Assembly: GCF_000764655.1 (NCBI RefSeq)
Contig: NZ_JRGL01000007.1
Span: 1-64,000, forward strand
From: Aeromonas aquatica
Lineage (GTDB): Bacteria; Pseudomonadota; Gammaproteobacteria; Enterobacterales; Aeromonadaceae
Direction: 5' to 3'
Length of the DNA: 64,000 nucleotides
Shown piece by piece: positions 18,126-27,718 of this stretch. Numbering within the stretch: the stretch's first letter is position 1; each line of letters starts with the position of its first letter. Position numbers and translations under genes: made by a program. Under the pieces are notes generated by a model. It saw nothing but the letters and a program-made list of their open reading frames with translations. It was not told the origin of the DNA and searched no databases.

Positions 18126-19583
18126 TTTTCCCAGATCGCAAACTTTTGCCGCAAGGTGCTCGGCAAGGAAGACGGCGAGCAGTCGATGGAGTCTCCCATT
18201 CCAGCCCGTGTCGCCGGTCAACGCCGAACCTTGAGCCGTGACCAGCACCCCATCTCGCGCAAAGAGATCAGCGAGAATGCGCTCAAGGTGCTCTACCGCC
18301 TGAACAAGGGGGGCTACGAAGCCTACCTGGTGGGTGGTGGCGTCCGGGATATTCTGCTCGGGAGAACGCCAAAGGATTTCGACATCGCCACCGATGCCAC
18401 GCCGGAGCAGATCAAGGCGTTGTTCAGCAACTGCCGCCTGATCGGCCGTCGTTTCCGCCTGGCCCACATCGTCTTTGGTCGTGACGTGATCGAAGTGGCT
18501 ACCTTCCGTGGTCACCACCATCAGGTCAATACCAGCAAGCACGTGTCGGCCCAGTCTGATGAAGGCATGCTGCTGCGTGACAACGTCTACGGCACCATCG
18601 AAGAAGATGCCGAGCGCCGCGACTTCACCGTCAACGCCCTCTACTACAGTGCCAAGGACTTCACCCTGCACGACTTCGAGGGTGGCATCGAGGATCTCGC
18701 CCAGCGCAAGCTGGAGCTGATCGGTGACCCCGAGACACGCTACCGGGAAGATCCTGTGCGGATGCTGCGTGCCGTGCGCTTCGCCGCCAAGCTGGACATG
18801 ACCATCAGCCCGCGCACCGCCGCCCCCATCAAGGAGCTGGCGCCGCTGCTGCAGGACATCCCGGCCGCGCGCCTGTTTGAGGAGACCCTCAAGCTGTTCC
18901 TGGCCGGCGATGGCCTCGCGACCTACAAACTGCTGAGGGAATACGGGCTGTTCCAGCCGCTGTTCCCGCAGGTCGCCGCCCTGCTCACCCCGCACGGCAG
19001 CTCGCCGTTCGAGCAGTTCATCGAGCAGGCGCTGATGGACACCGACAACCGGGTCCGTGAAGACAAGCGGGTCAACCCGGCCTTCCTCTACGCCACCCTG
19101 CTGTGGGGCGCCGTCGAGGCCCGTGCCCGAGTGCTGGAAAACGAGAGCGGCCTGCCTTGGCACGATGCCTTCATGCTGGCCATCAACGAGGTGCTGGACG
19201 CCCAGGTACGGATCATCGCCGTGCCGCGCCGCTTCACCACGGACGTGCGGGACATCTGGGCGCTGCAACAGCGACTGACCCGTCGCCAGGGTCGTCACCC
19301 CGAGCGCGCCATGGAGCATCCGAAGTTCCGTGCGGCCTTTGACTTCCTGTTGCTGCGCAACCGGGTCGAACGGGGCCTCGGCGAGCTTGCCAGCTGGTGG
19401 GAGCGCTACGTGGCCTCCAATCCGGATGTGCGCCCGCAGCTGCAACGGGAAGCGACCCGTCGCCCGGCGAGCGGTGAACGCGCCCCGGCGGCTGAGCCGC
19501 ACAGCGGGGACGGTGAGAAACGTGGCACCAACAGCCGCAATCGCCGTCGCCCCCGCCGCCGCAAACCGAAAGCGGCCGAGTGA
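18123..19583 (+). CDS. pcnB: Poly(A) polymerase I
   Basis: About 486 residues. PAP I adds 3' poly(A) tails that mark RNAs for decay and controls plasmid copy number through RNA I. The nucleotidyltransferase core is clear: VGGGVRDILLG, then KDFDIATDATPEQI with the catalytic Asp pair, RRFRLAHIVFG and RRDFTVNALYY. The C-terminus is a very basic Arg/Pro/Lys tail ending NRRRPRRRKPKAAE. The start is set at AUU (18123) by alignment and Shine-Dalgarno spacing; ATG 18108 or 18066 are alternatives. folK follows 7 nt later. Confidence 0.93.
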   Translation: MFSQIANFCRKVLGKEDGEQSMESPIPARVAGQRRTLSRDQHPISRKEISENALKVLYRLNKGGYEAYLVGGGVRDILLGRTPKDFDIATDATPEQIKALFSNCRLIGRRFRLAHIVFGRDVIEVATFRGHHHQVNTSKHVSAQSDEGMLLRDNVYGTIEEDAERRDFTVNALYYSAKDFTLHDFEGGIEDLAQRKLELIGDPETRYREDPVRMLRAVRFAAKLDMTISPRTAAPIKELAPLLQDIPAARLFEETLKLFLAGDGLATYKLLREYGLFQPLFPQVAALLTPHGSSPFEQFIEQALMDTDNRVREDKRVNPAFLYATLLWGAVEARARVLENESGLPWHDAFMLAINEVLDAQVRIIAVPRRFTTDVRDIWALQQRLTRRQGRHPERAMEHPKFRAAFDFLLLRNRVERGLGELASWWERYVASNPDVRPQLQREATRRPASGERAPAAEPHSGDGEKRGTNSRNRRRPRRRKPKAAE

Positions 19584-19590
19584 TACTCTG

Positions 19591-20088
19591 ATGATCGAGG
19601 CCTTCGTTGCCATCGGCTCCAACCTGGGCAATCCCATTGCCCAGGCCCGGCGTGCCATCGCTGCCCTGGCGATGCTGCCGGAATCCGAGCTGCAACAGGC
19701 CTCGCAACTTTACGGCAGCCGCCCCATGGGCCCTGCGGACCAGCCGGACTACGTCAATGCCGTGGTGCGACTTCATACCCGGCTCGGCCCCCTCGCCTTG
19801 CTGGATCAACTGCAGAAAATCGAGTTGGAACAGGGACGTGTGCGCAAGGACGAGCGTTGGGGGCCAAGAACCCTGGATCTGGATCTGCTGCTGTACGGCG
19901 AGCAAGTCATCCAGCATGAACGCCTGACCGTTCCCCACTACGGCATGAAGGAGCGGGAGTTTGTCCTGCTCCCCCTTGCCGAGCTCGCACCCGCCCTGGT
20001 GCTGCCCTGCGGCACCCCACTCACCGAACTGGTTGCCCGCTGCCCGCGCAATGGTCTCGCGATCCTTGCCTGCGCCACGGGTGAGTAG
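19591..20088 (+). CDS. folK: HPPK, folate pyrophosphokinase
   Basis: A 165-residue 2-amino-4-hydroxy-6-hydroxymethyldihydropteridine pyrophosphokinase, which moves pyrophosphate from ATP to the pterin before dihydropteroate synthesis. Signature blocks: FVAIGSNLGNP at the N-terminus, GPRTLDLDLLLYG (magnesium-binding Asp pair) and HYGMKEREFVLLPLAEL. It begins 7 nt after pcnB and ends 18 nt before panB, so pcnB-folK-panB look like one transcript, as in E. coli. Confidence 0.95.
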   Translation: MIEAFVAIGSNLGNPIAQARRAIAALAMLPESELQQASQLYGSRPMGPADQPDYVNAVVRLHTRLGPLALLDQLQKIELEQGRVRKDERWGPRTLDLDLLLYGEQVIQHERLTVPHYGMKEREFVLLPLAELAPALVLPCGTPLTELVARCPRNGLAILACATGE

Positions 20089-20106
20089 AGGAGTAGGAGC
20101 AACGTT

Positions 20107-20901
20107 ATGAGCAAGATAACCACCACCAGCCTGTTGAAAATGAAGCAGGACGGGCAAAAAATCACCGCCATCACCGCCTATGATGCCAGCTTCGCCAAGC
20201 TGTTCGACGACGAAGGCGCTCAGGTGCTGCTCATCGGTGATTCCCTCGGCATGGTGCTGCAGGGAGGTGAAGACACCCTGGGCGTCAACATGGATGAGAT
20301 GGTCTACCACACGCGCTGCGTGGTGCGTGGCACCAGCAAGGCGCTGGTGGTCAGCGACATGCCGTTCATGAGCTACGCCACCCCCGAGCAGACCTACCAG
20401 AATGCCGCCCGCCTGATGGCCGCCGGTGCCCGCATGGTGAAGATGGAAGGGGGCGACTGGCTGTGTGACAGCATCCGCCACCTGACGCGTAACGGCGTGC
20501 CGGTCTGCGGTCACCTCGGCCTGACACCGCAATCCGTGCACGTGTTTGGTGGCTTCAAGATCCAGGGTCGCGACGAGTTCCAGGCCCAGGAAATGTATCG
20601 CCATGCGCTCGAGCTGCAAGCTGCCGGTATCCAGCTGCTGGTGCTCGAATGCGTGCCAGTTGCCCTGGCCGATCGCATCACCAAGGCGCTGCGCATCCCG
20701 GTGATCGGTATAGGGGCCGGCCCCGCCACCGATGGCCAGATCCTGGTCATGCACGATGCCTTCGGCATCACCTCCGGCTATGTGCCCAAGTTCACCAAGA
20801 ACTTCCTGGCCGAGACCGGTGACATGCATGCCGCCATCCGCCTCTATGTGAAGCAGGTCAGCGAGGGCACCTTCCCCGGCCCCGAACACTGCTTCAACTG
20901 A
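20107..20901 (+). CDS. panB: 3-methyl-2-oxobutanoate hydroxymethyltransferase
   Basis: A 264-residue PanB, first enzyme of pantothenate synthesis: it adds a hydroxymethyl group from methylene-THF to alpha-ketoisovalerate. Conserved blocks: [37 protein letters not shown] and [17 protein letters not shown]. Length equals E. coli PanB. GAGTAGGAGC precedes the ATG. A hairpin follows before panC. Confidence 0.97.
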   Translation: MSKITTTSLLKMKQDGQKITAITAYDASFAKLFDDEGAQVLLIGDSLGMVLQGGEDTLGVNMDEMVYHTRCVVRGTSKALVVSDMPFMSYATPEQTYQNAARLMAAGARMVKMEGGDWLCDSIRHLTRNGVPVCGHLGLTPQSVHVFGGFKIQGRDEFQAQEMYRHALELQAAGIQLLVLECVPVALADRITKALRIPVIGIGAGPATDGQILVMHDAFGITSGYVPKFTKNFLAETGDMHAAIRLYVKQVSEGTFPGPEHCFN

Positions 20902-20920
20902 TTGCACGCCTCAGGGCAAT

Positions 20921-20942
20921 AGCGGGGGCATAGGCCCCCGCT
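20921..20942 (+). terminator. Hairpin between panB and panC
   Basis: Perfect 9-bp stem AGCGGGGGC/GCCCCCGCT with a 4-nt loop but no T tract. It may be an attenuator or an mRNA-stabilising element rather than a full terminator. Confidence 0.5.
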
Positions 20943-21001
20943 TCGTCATTCTTAACTGGTCGATTTTGTCTCTCTTTGAAGTATCTGAAGGTGAACTCTT
21001 G

Positions 21002-21856
21002 ATGTTGGTCGTTAATAATCCCGTCGCGCTGCGTGAGCAGATCAATCAATGGCGTCGCGAAGGCCGTGCCATCGCATTCGTGCCCACCATGGGCAATCTT
21101 CATCAGGGCCACCTGACCCTGGTCAACGAGGCCCGCAGCCACGGTGAGAAGGTGGTCGTCAGCATCTTCGTCAACCCCCTGCAGTTCGACAAGGCCGAGG
21201 ATCTCACCAACTACCCGCGCACCCTGGAACAGGACTGCGCCGCCCTGCGCGCCGCCGGGGTGGATCTGGTGTTCACCCCGACCCCGGAGCTGATGTACCC
21301 CCATGGGCTGGCAAGCCAGACCTTCGTGGAGGTGCCCGGCCTCTCCGGCCTGCTGGAGGGCGCGCTGCGCCCCGGCCATTTCCGCGGCGTCAGCACCGTC
21401 GTCACCAAGCTGTTCAATCTGGTGCAGCCGGACGTGGCCTGCTTCGGTCAGAAGGATTACCAGCAGTTGGCGCTGATCCGCAAGATGGTGGCCGACATGG
21501 CCATGCCGGTCCAGATCGTCGGCGTGCCGACCGTGCGGGCCGAGGACGGGCTGGCGCTCTCCTCGCGCAACGGCTACCTCACCGAGAGCGAGCGGGCGCT
21601 GGCCCCCGAGCTCGCACGCACCATGAACTGGATAGCCGAGCAGATTGAGGCCGGGGATCACCACCTGCCCTCCCTGGTGGCCCAGGCCAGTCAGCGCCTC
21701 GATAACGCCGGCTTCAGGACCGACGCCATCGACATCGTCGATGCCGATACGCTCGAATCCGCCACCGAGGCCAGCGAGCGGCTGGTGATCCTGATGGCCG
21801 CCTATCTGGGCAAGGCCCGCCTCATCGACAATTGTGTGGTCACGCTCGGGGCCTGA
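21002..21856 (+). CDS. panC: Pantothenate synthetase
   Basis: A 284-residue enzyme that joins pantoate and beta-alanine with ATP. Motifs: [14 protein letters not shown] (HIGH-like), [15 protein letters not shown] and [10 protein letters not shown]. The start at 21002 gives [14 protein letters not shown] and the family length, with AAGGTG upstream. panD, which supplies beta-alanine and lies nearby in E. coli, is not in this cluster. Confidence 0.96.
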   Translation: MLVVNNPVALREQINQWRREGRAIAFVPTMGNLHQGHLTLVNEARSHGEKVVVSIFVNPLQFDKAEDLTNYPRTLEQDCAALRAAGVDLVFTPTPELMYPHGLASQTFVEVPGLSGLLEGALRPGHFRGVSTVVTKLFNLVQPDVACFGQKDYQQLALIRKMVADMAMPVQIVGVPTVRAEDGLALSSRNGYLTESERALAPELARTMNWIAEQIEAGDHHLPSLVAQASQRLDNAGFRTDAIDIVDADTLESATEASERLVILMAAYLGKARLIDNCVVTLGA

Positions 21857-21879
21857 CAGGTCCCGACAAGGAGAAAGAG

Positions 21880-22227
21880 ATGTCCAAGAAGGTTTATTGC
21901 ATCGCCCAGTTCCAGCCCAAGGCCGGTCAGGAGCAGGCGCTGTTCCAGGTGTTGCAGGGACTGGAGCCCAACACCCTGCGCGAGGATGGCTGCCAGCAAT
22001 ACATAGTCACCCGCCGCATCCCGAGCCCCTTCGCCGAAGGGGATAGCTTCCCCATCGTGTTCAACGAGGTCTGGCGCGACATGGCGAGCTTCGAGGCCCA
22101 CTGTCAGCGGGCCGAGATCAAGGCCTTCTTCGAGCGTTACTGCCTCGCCGATGACGGCCTGGCGGCCAAATGGAACGTCTGCGTTTACAGCGACGAGCCC
22201 GAAGCCTACGACGCCCCCGTCCTCTGA
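21880..22227 (+). CDS. ABM-domain (antibiotic biosynthesis monooxygenase-like) protein
   Basis: A 115-residue dimeric alpha/beta-barrel protein of the ABM superfamily, like E. coli YgiN. Visible features are the opening strand KVYCIAQFQPKAGQEQALFQ, the middle EVWRDMASFEAHCQ and the C-terminal region. Family members include quinol monooxygenases, but no specific substrate can be inferred. AAGGAG lies 9 nt before the ATG. It starts 23 nt after panC and shares its terminator. Confidence 0.78.
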   Translation: MSKKVYCIAQFQPKAGQEQALFQVLQGLEPNTLREDGCQQYIVTRRIPSPFAEGDSFPIVFNEVWRDMASFEAHCQRAEIKAFFERYCLADDGLAAKWNVCVYSDEPEAYDAPVL

Positions 22228-22247
22228 CTCCATTACGTCCACAAAAC

Positions 22248-22272
22248 AAAAGGCGCCCGTAGGCGCCTTTTT
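22248..22272. terminator. Bidirectional terminator
   Basis: AAAAGGCGCC/GGCGCCTTTT stem with a 4-nt loop between the convergent ABM gene and yadH. Confidence 0.9.
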
Positions 22273-22286
22273 CATGGTTCGAATAC

Positions 22287-23060
22287 TCAGTGCCGCAGGC
22301 CGGTGCCACGGGAGATGAGCCACCAGGCCAGGGCGTAGAACACCACGATGAAGCCGATGATGATGAGGTAGGCGGTGCCGAGCGGCACGTCCGAGATGCC
22401 AAGGAAGCCGTAACGGAACGCGTTCACCATGTAGATGATGGGGTTCACCTGGGAGACCCCCTGCCAGAAGGGGGGCAACAGGCTGATGGAGTAGAAGACC
22501 CCGCCAAGGTAGGTGAGCGGCGTCAACACGAAGGTCGGGATGATGCTGATGTCGTCGAAGGTCTTGGCGAACACCGCATTGATGAGCCCTGCCAGGGAGA
22601 ACAGGATGGCGGTCAGCAGTACGGTGAAGCAGACGCTGAACAAATGGTGGATCTGCAGCGGCACGAAGAACAGCGACACCAGGGTGACGATGAGGCCAAC
22701 GCAGAGTCCACGGGCCACGCCGCCGCCTACATAGCCGGCGATGATGACGTAGTTCGGCACCGGCGCCACCAGCAGCTCCTCCACGTTGCGCTGGAACTTG
22801 GCGCTGAAGAAGGAGGAGGCGACGTTGGAGTAGGCGTTGGTGATGACCGACATCATGATGAGGCCGGGCACGATGAACTCCATGTAGCTGAAGCCCCCCA
22901 TGTCACCGATACGCGACCCGATAAGGTTGCCGAAGATGACGAAGTAGAGGCTCATGGTGATGGCCGGTGGCACCAGGGTCTGCAGCCAGATCCGGGTGAA
23001 GCGGACCACTTCCTTGGTCAGGATGCTCTTGAAGGCGATGTAATAGGTGTTGGCGTTCAT
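22287..23060 (-). CDS. yadH: ABC-2 type transporter permease YadH
   Basis: A 257-residue inner-membrane permease with six hydrophobic segments. It is nearly collinear with E. coli YadH; shared blocks include RIWLQTLVPPAITMSLYFVI, FSYMEFIVPGLIMMSVITNA and KTFDDISIIPTFVLTPLTYL. It partners the ATPase YadG encoded just upstream (46-nt gap). The exported substrate of YadGH is unknown. The start at 23060 (MNANTYYIAFKS) matches the family. Confidence 0.92.
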   Translation of the reverse strand: MNANTYYIAFKSILTKEVVRFTRIWLQTLVPPAITMSLYFVIFGNLIGSRIGDMGGFSYMEFIVPGLIMMSVITNAYSNVASSFFSAKFQRNVEELLVAPVPNYVIIAGYVGGGVARGLCVGLIVTLVSLFFVPLQIHHLFSVCFTVLLTAILFSLAGLINAVFAKTFDDISIIPTFVLTPLTYLGGVFYSISLLPPFWQGVSQVNPIIYMVNAFRYGFLGISDVPLGTAYLIIIGFIVVFYALAWWLISRGTGLRH

Positions 23061-23106
23061 GCGCTGTGACTCTCTTCCACCAGGGTGATGCAATTAGGGT
23101 TGGTCT

Positions 23107-24024
23107 TCATGCCTTGCGGCCCTCTTCCACCAGATTGACGAACAGCTCTTCCAGCCGGTTGGCCTTGTTGCGCATGCTCTGCACCTGCACCCCCTGGGCC
23201 GAGAGCTGTTCGAACAGGCTGTTGAGGGACTGGCTCTTGTCCAGCTCCACCTCCAGGGTACGTTCATCCTGCATGCGGCCCTGGAATTCAGGCACGTTCG
23301 GCATGGCCGATCCCGGGGCCAGGTCCAGCATGAAGGTCTCCCGCCCCAGCTTGCCCAGCAGGTTCTTCATGCTGGTGTTCTCGATGAGGCGGCCCTTGTC
23401 GATGATGCCGATATTGCGGCACAGCATCTCCGCCTCTTCCAGATAGTGGGTGGTGAGTATGATGGTGACGCCCTGCTCGTTGAGCTGTTGCAGGAACTGC
23501 CACATGGAGCGGCGGATCTCGATGTCCACCCCCGCAGTCGGTTCATCCAGGATCAGCAGCTTGGGTTCATGCATCAGGGCACGGGCTATCATCAGCCTGC
23601 GCTTCATGCCACCGGACAGGGTGCGGGCCGGCATGTCGCGCTTGTCCCACAGATCGAGCTGGCGCAAGTACTTTTCGGCGCGCACCTTGGCCTCGCCGCT
23701 CGGCACGCCGTAGAAGCCGGCCTGGTGAGTGATGATCTGGCTCACCTTCTCGAACATGCTGAAGTTGAATTCCTGGGGCACCAGGCCGAGCTGGGCCTTG
23801 GCCTGCTCCAGCTGGCCATCGATGTCGTAGCCGAACACCTTCACCTTGCCGGCGCTCTTGTTCACCAGTGAGCTGATGATGCCGATGGTGGTGGACTTGC
23901 CCGCCCCGTTCGGACCGAGCAGGGCGAAGAAATCCCCCTGCTTGACGGTAAGATCTATGCCCTTAAGGGCTTCGACGCCCCCCTGATAGGTCTTTTTCAG
24001 GCCGGTGATTTCCAATGCGTTCAT
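23107..24024 (-). CDS. yadG: ABC transporter ATP-binding protein YadG
   Basis: A 305-residue ATPase. Walker A is GPNGAGKST, the signature is LSGGMKRRLMIARAL, Walker B is LLILDEPTAGVD and the switch His is in LTTHYLEEAE. After residue 220 there is an extra C-terminal domain typical of exporters of the DrrA/CcmA class. First gene of the yadG-yadH pair. The start at 24024 gives MNALEITGLKKTY. Confidence 0.94.
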   Translation of the reverse strand: MNALEITGLKKTYQGGVEALKGIDLTVKQGDFFALLGPNGAGKSTTIGIISSLVNKSAGKVKVFGYDIDGQLEQAKAQLGLVPQEFNFSMFEKVSQIITHQAGFYGVPSGEAKVRAEKYLRQLDLWDKRDMPARTLSGGMKRRLMIARALMHEPKLLILDEPTAGVDIEIRRSMWQFLQQLNEQGVTIILTTHYLEEAEMLCRNIGIIDKGRLIENTSMKNLLGKLGRETFMLDLAPGSAMPNVPEFQGRMQDERTLEVELDKSQSLNSLFEQLSAQGVQVQSMRNKANRLEELFVNLVEEGRKA

Positions 24025-24064
24025 TGCAACCCCTGTGATGGATGATGCGCCCATCTCGAGACAG

Positions 24065-24085
24065 AAAAGGCGGCCAAGGCCGCCT
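24065..24085 (-). terminator. Terminator of hpt
   Basis: On the minus strand AGGCGGCC-TT-GGCCGCCT followed by TTTCTGT, about 50 nt past the hpt stop. Confidence 0.7.
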
Positions 24086-24137
24086 GCTGACAGTGATGGC
24101 GGACCACCATACTGCCTTTGCCACTTCCGAGCCTTGC

Positions 24138-24668
24138 TTATTCTTGCGGAACAACCTTGCCGATGAACGGCAGGTTACGATATTTCTGGGCGTAGTCGAT
24201 ACCACAACCCACCACGAATTCATCCGGAATGGCGAAGCCTACCCAGTCTATCGGCACCTGTACTTCACGGCGGGACGGTTTGTCCAGCAGGGTGCAGATG
24301 GCCAGGGACTTGGGTTCACGCAGGGAGAGGATCTCGCGCACCTTGTTGAGGGTGTAACCGGTATCGATGATGTCTTCGACGATCACGATATCCTTGCCCT
24401 TGATGTCATCATCCAGATCTTTGAGGATGCGCACGTCACGGGTGCTGTGCATACCGGAGCCATAGCTGGAGGCGGTCATAAAATCCAGGGTGACGGGCAG
24501 CTGGGTCTGACGGCACAGATCGGCCAGGAAGACGCAGGAGCCGCGCAAGAGGCCGATCATGACCACTTCATCCGAACCCTGATAACGGGCGGTGATCTCT
24601 TCACCCAGTTTGGCGATCCGGGCGGCCACGTCGGCCTCGGAGATCATCACCTCGACAATGTGTTTCAT
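24138..24668 (-). CDS. hpt: Hypoxanthine phosphoribosyltransferase
   Basis: A 176-residue purine-salvage enzyme that makes IMP from hypoxanthine and PRPP. The PRPP-binding loop [12 protein letters not shown] is clear, and the TASSYGSG and [12 protein letters not shown] blocks match E. coli Hpt. The start at 24668 has GGAG 8 nt upstream; a further ATG at 24680 would add four residues. It is divergent from litR, the same arrangement as hpt-luxR/hapR in Vibrio. Confidence 0.95.
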   Translation of the reverse strand: MKHIVEVMISEADVAARIAKLGEEITARYQGSDEVVMIGLLRGSCVFLADLCRQTQLPVTLDFMTASSYGSGMHSTRDVRILKDLDDDIKGKDIVIVEDIIDTGYTLNKVREILSLREPKSLAICTLLDKPSRREVQVPIDWVGFAIPDEFVVGCGIDYAQKYRNLPFIGKVVPQE

Positions 24669-24808
24669 CACATACTCCATTAATGGCCAAAGGGTTATTG
24701 GCCGTTCATTAACATCAAAACCGAAGATTCTACCATTCCAACCGGAGGGCGTCAGGCATACGTGATGCTTTTATCGGCTTATTTTAATTGATAGAGTTAG
24801 CGAGCCTT

Positions 24809-24836
24809 TTGGCATTATCGGTGACAATACTATAAA
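24809..24836 (+). promoter_or_regulatory. Probable sigma70 promoter of litR
   Basis: TTGGCA, 16-nt spacer, TATAAA, ending 33 nt before the litR ATG. It lies in the AT-rich hpt-litR divergent region. Confidence 0.5.
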
Positions 24837-24869
24837 CACCATAATCAATAACTATTAGATGAAAAAACT

Positions 24870-25484
24870 ATGGAACCACGCGCAGAAATAAGACGTCGGA
24901 CCCGGCTCTCGCCGGAGGCTCGCCGTGATCAATTGATGGAATGTGCCATCGAGGTGTTCTCCCGTCGCGGCATCGGCCGTGCGGGGCATGCCGAGATTGC
25001 CGAGCAGGCCAAGGTATCGGTCGCGACCGTGTTCAACTACTTCAACACCCGTGAAGAACTGGTCGATGAAGTACTGGCCGAGATCGAAGGCTTTGTGCAA
25101 CAGATCCTCGAGCAGGCATACAGTGGCCAGGGTCCAGTCAGGGACAGCATCCACCGCCACGTGAAACTGTTTGTCGATGCGGCCTATGATCAGCCAGATC
25201 ACGCCAGTATCTGGCTGGAGTGGAGCTCATCGGTACGCGAAGAGGTATGGCCTCGCTATACCCGCTTGCTGGACAAGGCGCTGGAACGCATCGCGCCCCA
25301 CCTGCAAGCCGCCATGGACAGTGGCGAGATCCAGAGCGTGCTGTCGGCGCAGGATCTGGCCCGCTCCCTGACCGGGTTTGGCTATGTCATGATGCAGATG
25401 ATCAATCAACCTCAACGCCCGTCCCGGGAAGAGGTGACCGATTTTCTGTTCAAATATGTGACGGCCCCCATTCAGGCTGCATAA
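24870..25484 (+). CDS. litR: LuxR/HapR/LitR-type quorum-sensing master regulator
   Basis: A 204-residue TetR-family protein. The N-terminal part is very like Vibrio HapR and LuxR: RTRLSPEARRDQLMECAIEV, FSRRGIGRAGHAEIAEQAKV and SVATVFNYFNTREELVDEVL, which is the helix-turn-helix. In Vibrio these proteins are the output regulators of quorum sensing and are adjacent to hpt, as here, so orthology is well supported. Start ATG 24870 (MEPRAEIRRRTRLS). No strong Shine-Dalgarno sequence is visible, which fits a post-transcriptionally controlled mRNA but does not prove it. Confidence 0.9.
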   Translation: MEPRAEIRRRTRLSPEARRDQLMECAIEVFSRRGIGRAGHAEIAEQAKVSVATVFNYFNTREELVDEVLAEIEGFVQQILEQAYSGQGPVRDSIHRHVKLFVDAAYDQPDHASIWLEWSSSVREEVWPRYTRLLDKALERIAPHLQAAMDSGEIQSVLSAQDLARSLTGFGYVMMQMINQPQRPSREEVTDFLFKYVTAPIQAA

Positions 25485-25498
25485 CCCGCCTCGCCAAT

Positions 25499-25540
25499 AA
25501 AAAGCGGCGCCGGACTGTTCAGGTCGGCGCCGCTTTTGTT
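25499..25540. terminator. Strong bidirectional terminator after litR
   Basis: Stem AAAAGCGGCGCCG with its complement and a 12-nt loop, then TTTTGTTTG. It is shared with the convergent ubiX. Confidence 0.92.
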
Positions 25541-25559
25541 TGTCTGCCCTCTACCCGGC

Positions 25560-26171
25560 TCAGGGCTGGGCATAACCCCAGCGTTGGGTCAGATCCTGCT
25601 TTATCCCCAGATGGTCGAGGATCCGCGCCACCATGAAGTCCACCAGATCCTCGATGCTCTTGGGCTCGTGATAAAAACCAGGCGCCGCCGGCATGATGGT
25701 CACCCCTAGCCGCGCCAGTTTCAGCATGTTCTCCAGATGGATGGCGGAGAAGGGGCTCTCCCGTGGCATCAGGATGAGCTGGCCGCGCTCCTTGATCACC
25801 ACATCCGCCGCCCGCTCCAGCAAGTTGTCGGAGGCGCCGTTGGCAATGGCGGAGACGGTGCCCATGGAGCAGGGGCAGACCACCATCTGTTTCGGCGCCG
25901 CCGAGCCCGAGGCCACCGGCGAGAACCACTCCTCCTTGCCGCAGGCCACTATCTGCCCTTCTTTTGCGCCATATTGGCGACAGAGGTAGGCGGACAGCTC
26001 CTTGGGTGACCCCGGCCAATCCACCCGCTGCTCGGTCTTGAGCACCACCCGGGCGGCCGAGGAGGCCAGCAGATAGACCCGATAATCGGCTTGTACCAGA
26101 CATTGGAGCAGCCGCAGGGCATAAGGAGCGCCGGAGGCGCCCGTCAGCGCCAGAGTGATCTGTTTATCCAT
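25560..26171 (-). CDS. ubiX: Flavin prenyltransferase UbiX
   Basis: A 203-residue enzyme that builds prenylated FMN, the cofactor of the UbiD decarboxylase in ubiquinone synthesis. Motifs: [47 protein letters not shown] and [13 protein letters not shown]. It follows mpl by 1 nt on the same strand, so the two are co-transcribed, an arrangement common in gammaproteobacteria. Confidence 0.95.
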   Translation of the reverse strand: MDKQITLALTGASGAPYALRLLQCLVQADYRVYLLASSAARVVLKTEQRVDWPGSPKELSAYLCRQYGAKEGQIVACGKEEWFSPVASGSAAPKQMVVCPCSMGTVSAIANGASDNLLERAADVVIKERGQLILMPRESPFSAIHLENMLKLARLGVTIMPAAPGFYHEPKSIEDLVDFMVARILDHLGIKQDLTQRWGYAQP

Positions 26172-26172
26172 G

Positions 26173-27540
26173 CTAGTTCGCGATCTTTTGCTGGAGGCGG
26201 GCAAGCAGCTTGTCGTGAATGCCGCCAAAACCGCCGTTGCTCATGATCAGAATATGATCGCCCGGACGGCTCTCGGCCACCAGCCGCTCGATCAGGGCAT
26301 CCAGCTCGCCGAACACGGTCGCCGGACGGCGCATGTGGGCAGTGACCTCCCCCAGATCCCAGCCGATGTTGGACGGCTGGAAGAAGAACACCTCGTCGGC
26401 GCCGTCGAAGCAGGCGGCCAGCTCCTGCTTGTGCACCCCGAGCTTCATGGTGTTGGAGCGTGGTTCCAGCACTGCCAGGATGCGGGCCTTGCCCACCTTG
26501 GCACGCAGGCCACCCAGTGTGGTGTCGATGGCGGTCGGGTGGTGGGCGAAGTCGTCATAGACGCTGATCCCCGCCACCTCACCCTTGAGCTCCATCCGCC
26601 GTTTCGGCGACTTGAACTGGCACAGAGCTTTGATCCCGTGCTCCACCATGACACCGGCATGACGGGCGGCGGCGATGGCCATCAGGCCATTGCTGACGTT
26701 GTGTTCGCCGATGCACTCCCAGTGCACCTCGCCCTGCTTGGCGCCGTCCAGCCACACCTCGAAGGCGGAGCCGTCGTCCGCCAGCTTGACCGCCTTCCAC
26801 TTGGCGTCGTCCTGACCCACCAGCTCCACCTCGCTCCAGCAGCCCATCTCGCGCACGACCCTGAGGTTGTGATCGGCTTGGGGGAACAGCACCCGGCCAT
26901 TGCTCGGCACGGTGCGCATCAGGTGGTGGAACTGGCGCTGGATGGCGGCGAGATCCGGGAAGATGTCCGCGTGGTCGAATTCCAGGTTGTTCATGATCAG
27001 GGTGCGCGGATGGTAGTGCACGAATTTGGAGCGCTTGTCGAAGAAGGCGCAGTCATACTCGTCCGCCTCGATGACGAAGAAGGGGGCGTCCCCCAGGCGG
27101 GCGGAAACCGGGAAAGTGCCCGGCACGCCACCGATGAGGAAACCGGGCTCCAGCTTGGCGTACTCCAGCACCCAGGCCAGCATGCTGGCGGTGGTGGTCT
27201 TGCCATGGGTGCCCGCCACGGCCAGCACCCAGCGATCTTTCAGCACATGCTCGAGCAGCCACTGCGGGCCCGAGATATAAGGCAGGTTGCGATCCAGCAC
27301 ATATTCCACGCAAGGGTTGCCACGGCTCATGGCGTTGCCGACCACCACCAGATCCGGCGCCGGATCGAGCTGGGACGGGTCATAGCCTTCGGTCAACTCG
27401 ATGCCCTGCTGCTCGAGCTGGGTGCTCATGGGGGGATAGACGTTGGCATCGGAGCCCGTGACTCTATAACCCAGCTGCTTGGCCAGCACGGCGACGCCGC
27501 CCATGAAGGTGCCGCAGATACCGAGGATGTGAATATGCAT
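26173..27540 (-). CDS. mpl: Murein tripeptide ligase
   Basis: A 455-residue UDP-N-acetylmuramate:L-Ala-gamma-D-Glu-meso-DAP ligase for cell-wall recycling. It resembles MurC: an N-terminal nucleotide fold ([20 protein letters not shown]), ATP loop [28 protein letters not shown], and the C-terminal [11 protein letters not shown]. The start at 27540 is a good match to E. coli Mpl. It is divergent from ppa. Confidence 0.96.
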   Translation of the reverse strand: MHIHILGICGTFMGGVAVLAKQLGYRVTGSDANVYPPMSTQLEQQGIELTEGYDPSQLDPAPDLVVVGNAMSRGNPCVEYVLDRNLPYISGPQWLLEHVLKDRWVLAVAGTHGKTTTASMLAWVLEYAKLEPGFLIGGVPGTFPVSARLGDAPFFVIEADEYDCAFFDKRSKFVHYHPRTLIMNNLEFDHADIFPDLAAIQRQFHHLMRTVPSNGRVLFPQADHNLRVVREMGCWSEVELVGQDDAKWKAVKLADDGSAFEVWLDGAKQGEVHWECIGEHNVSNGLMAIAAARHAGVMVEHGIKALCQFKSPKRRMELKGEVAGISVYDDFAHHPTAIDTTLGGLRAKVGKARILAVLEPRSNTMKLGVHKQELAACFDGADEVFFFQPSNIGWDLGEVTAHMRRPATVFGELDALIERLVAESRPGDHILIMSNGGFGGIHDKLLARLQQKIAN

Positions 27541-27649
27541 ACCGCTTCCCGTTCCTGTAGAGAGAGCGAGCATTCTAGCAAGATGGCGCCAATTTGGCAG
27601 ACCCAAGCTGACCGGCTGCAGCCAACTCTGTCGCACTGCCCTTGAAATA

Positions 27650-27677
27650 TGGTCATTTGATGCGACATCGCTATAAT
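27650..27677 (+). promoter_or_regulatory. Probable promoter of ppa
   Basis: A consensus TATAAT at 27672-27677 lies 41 nt before the ppa ATG. The -35 is weak (TGGTCA at 27650, 16-nt spacer). Confidence 0.55.
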
Positions 27678-27718
27678 ATCGGCCTGCAAACTTGACTCAA
27701 ACACTCAAAGGAAACGTC

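Noticed and set aside
19234-20907. 557-codon frame antisense to the end of pcnB, folK and panB
   Set aside because: Spans three real genes on the opposite strand and has no recognisable domain.
24809-24830. Sigma54 promoter (TTGGCA...) before litR
   Set aside because: The -12 GC element is missing at the required spacing; a sigma70 promoter with TATAAA fits better.
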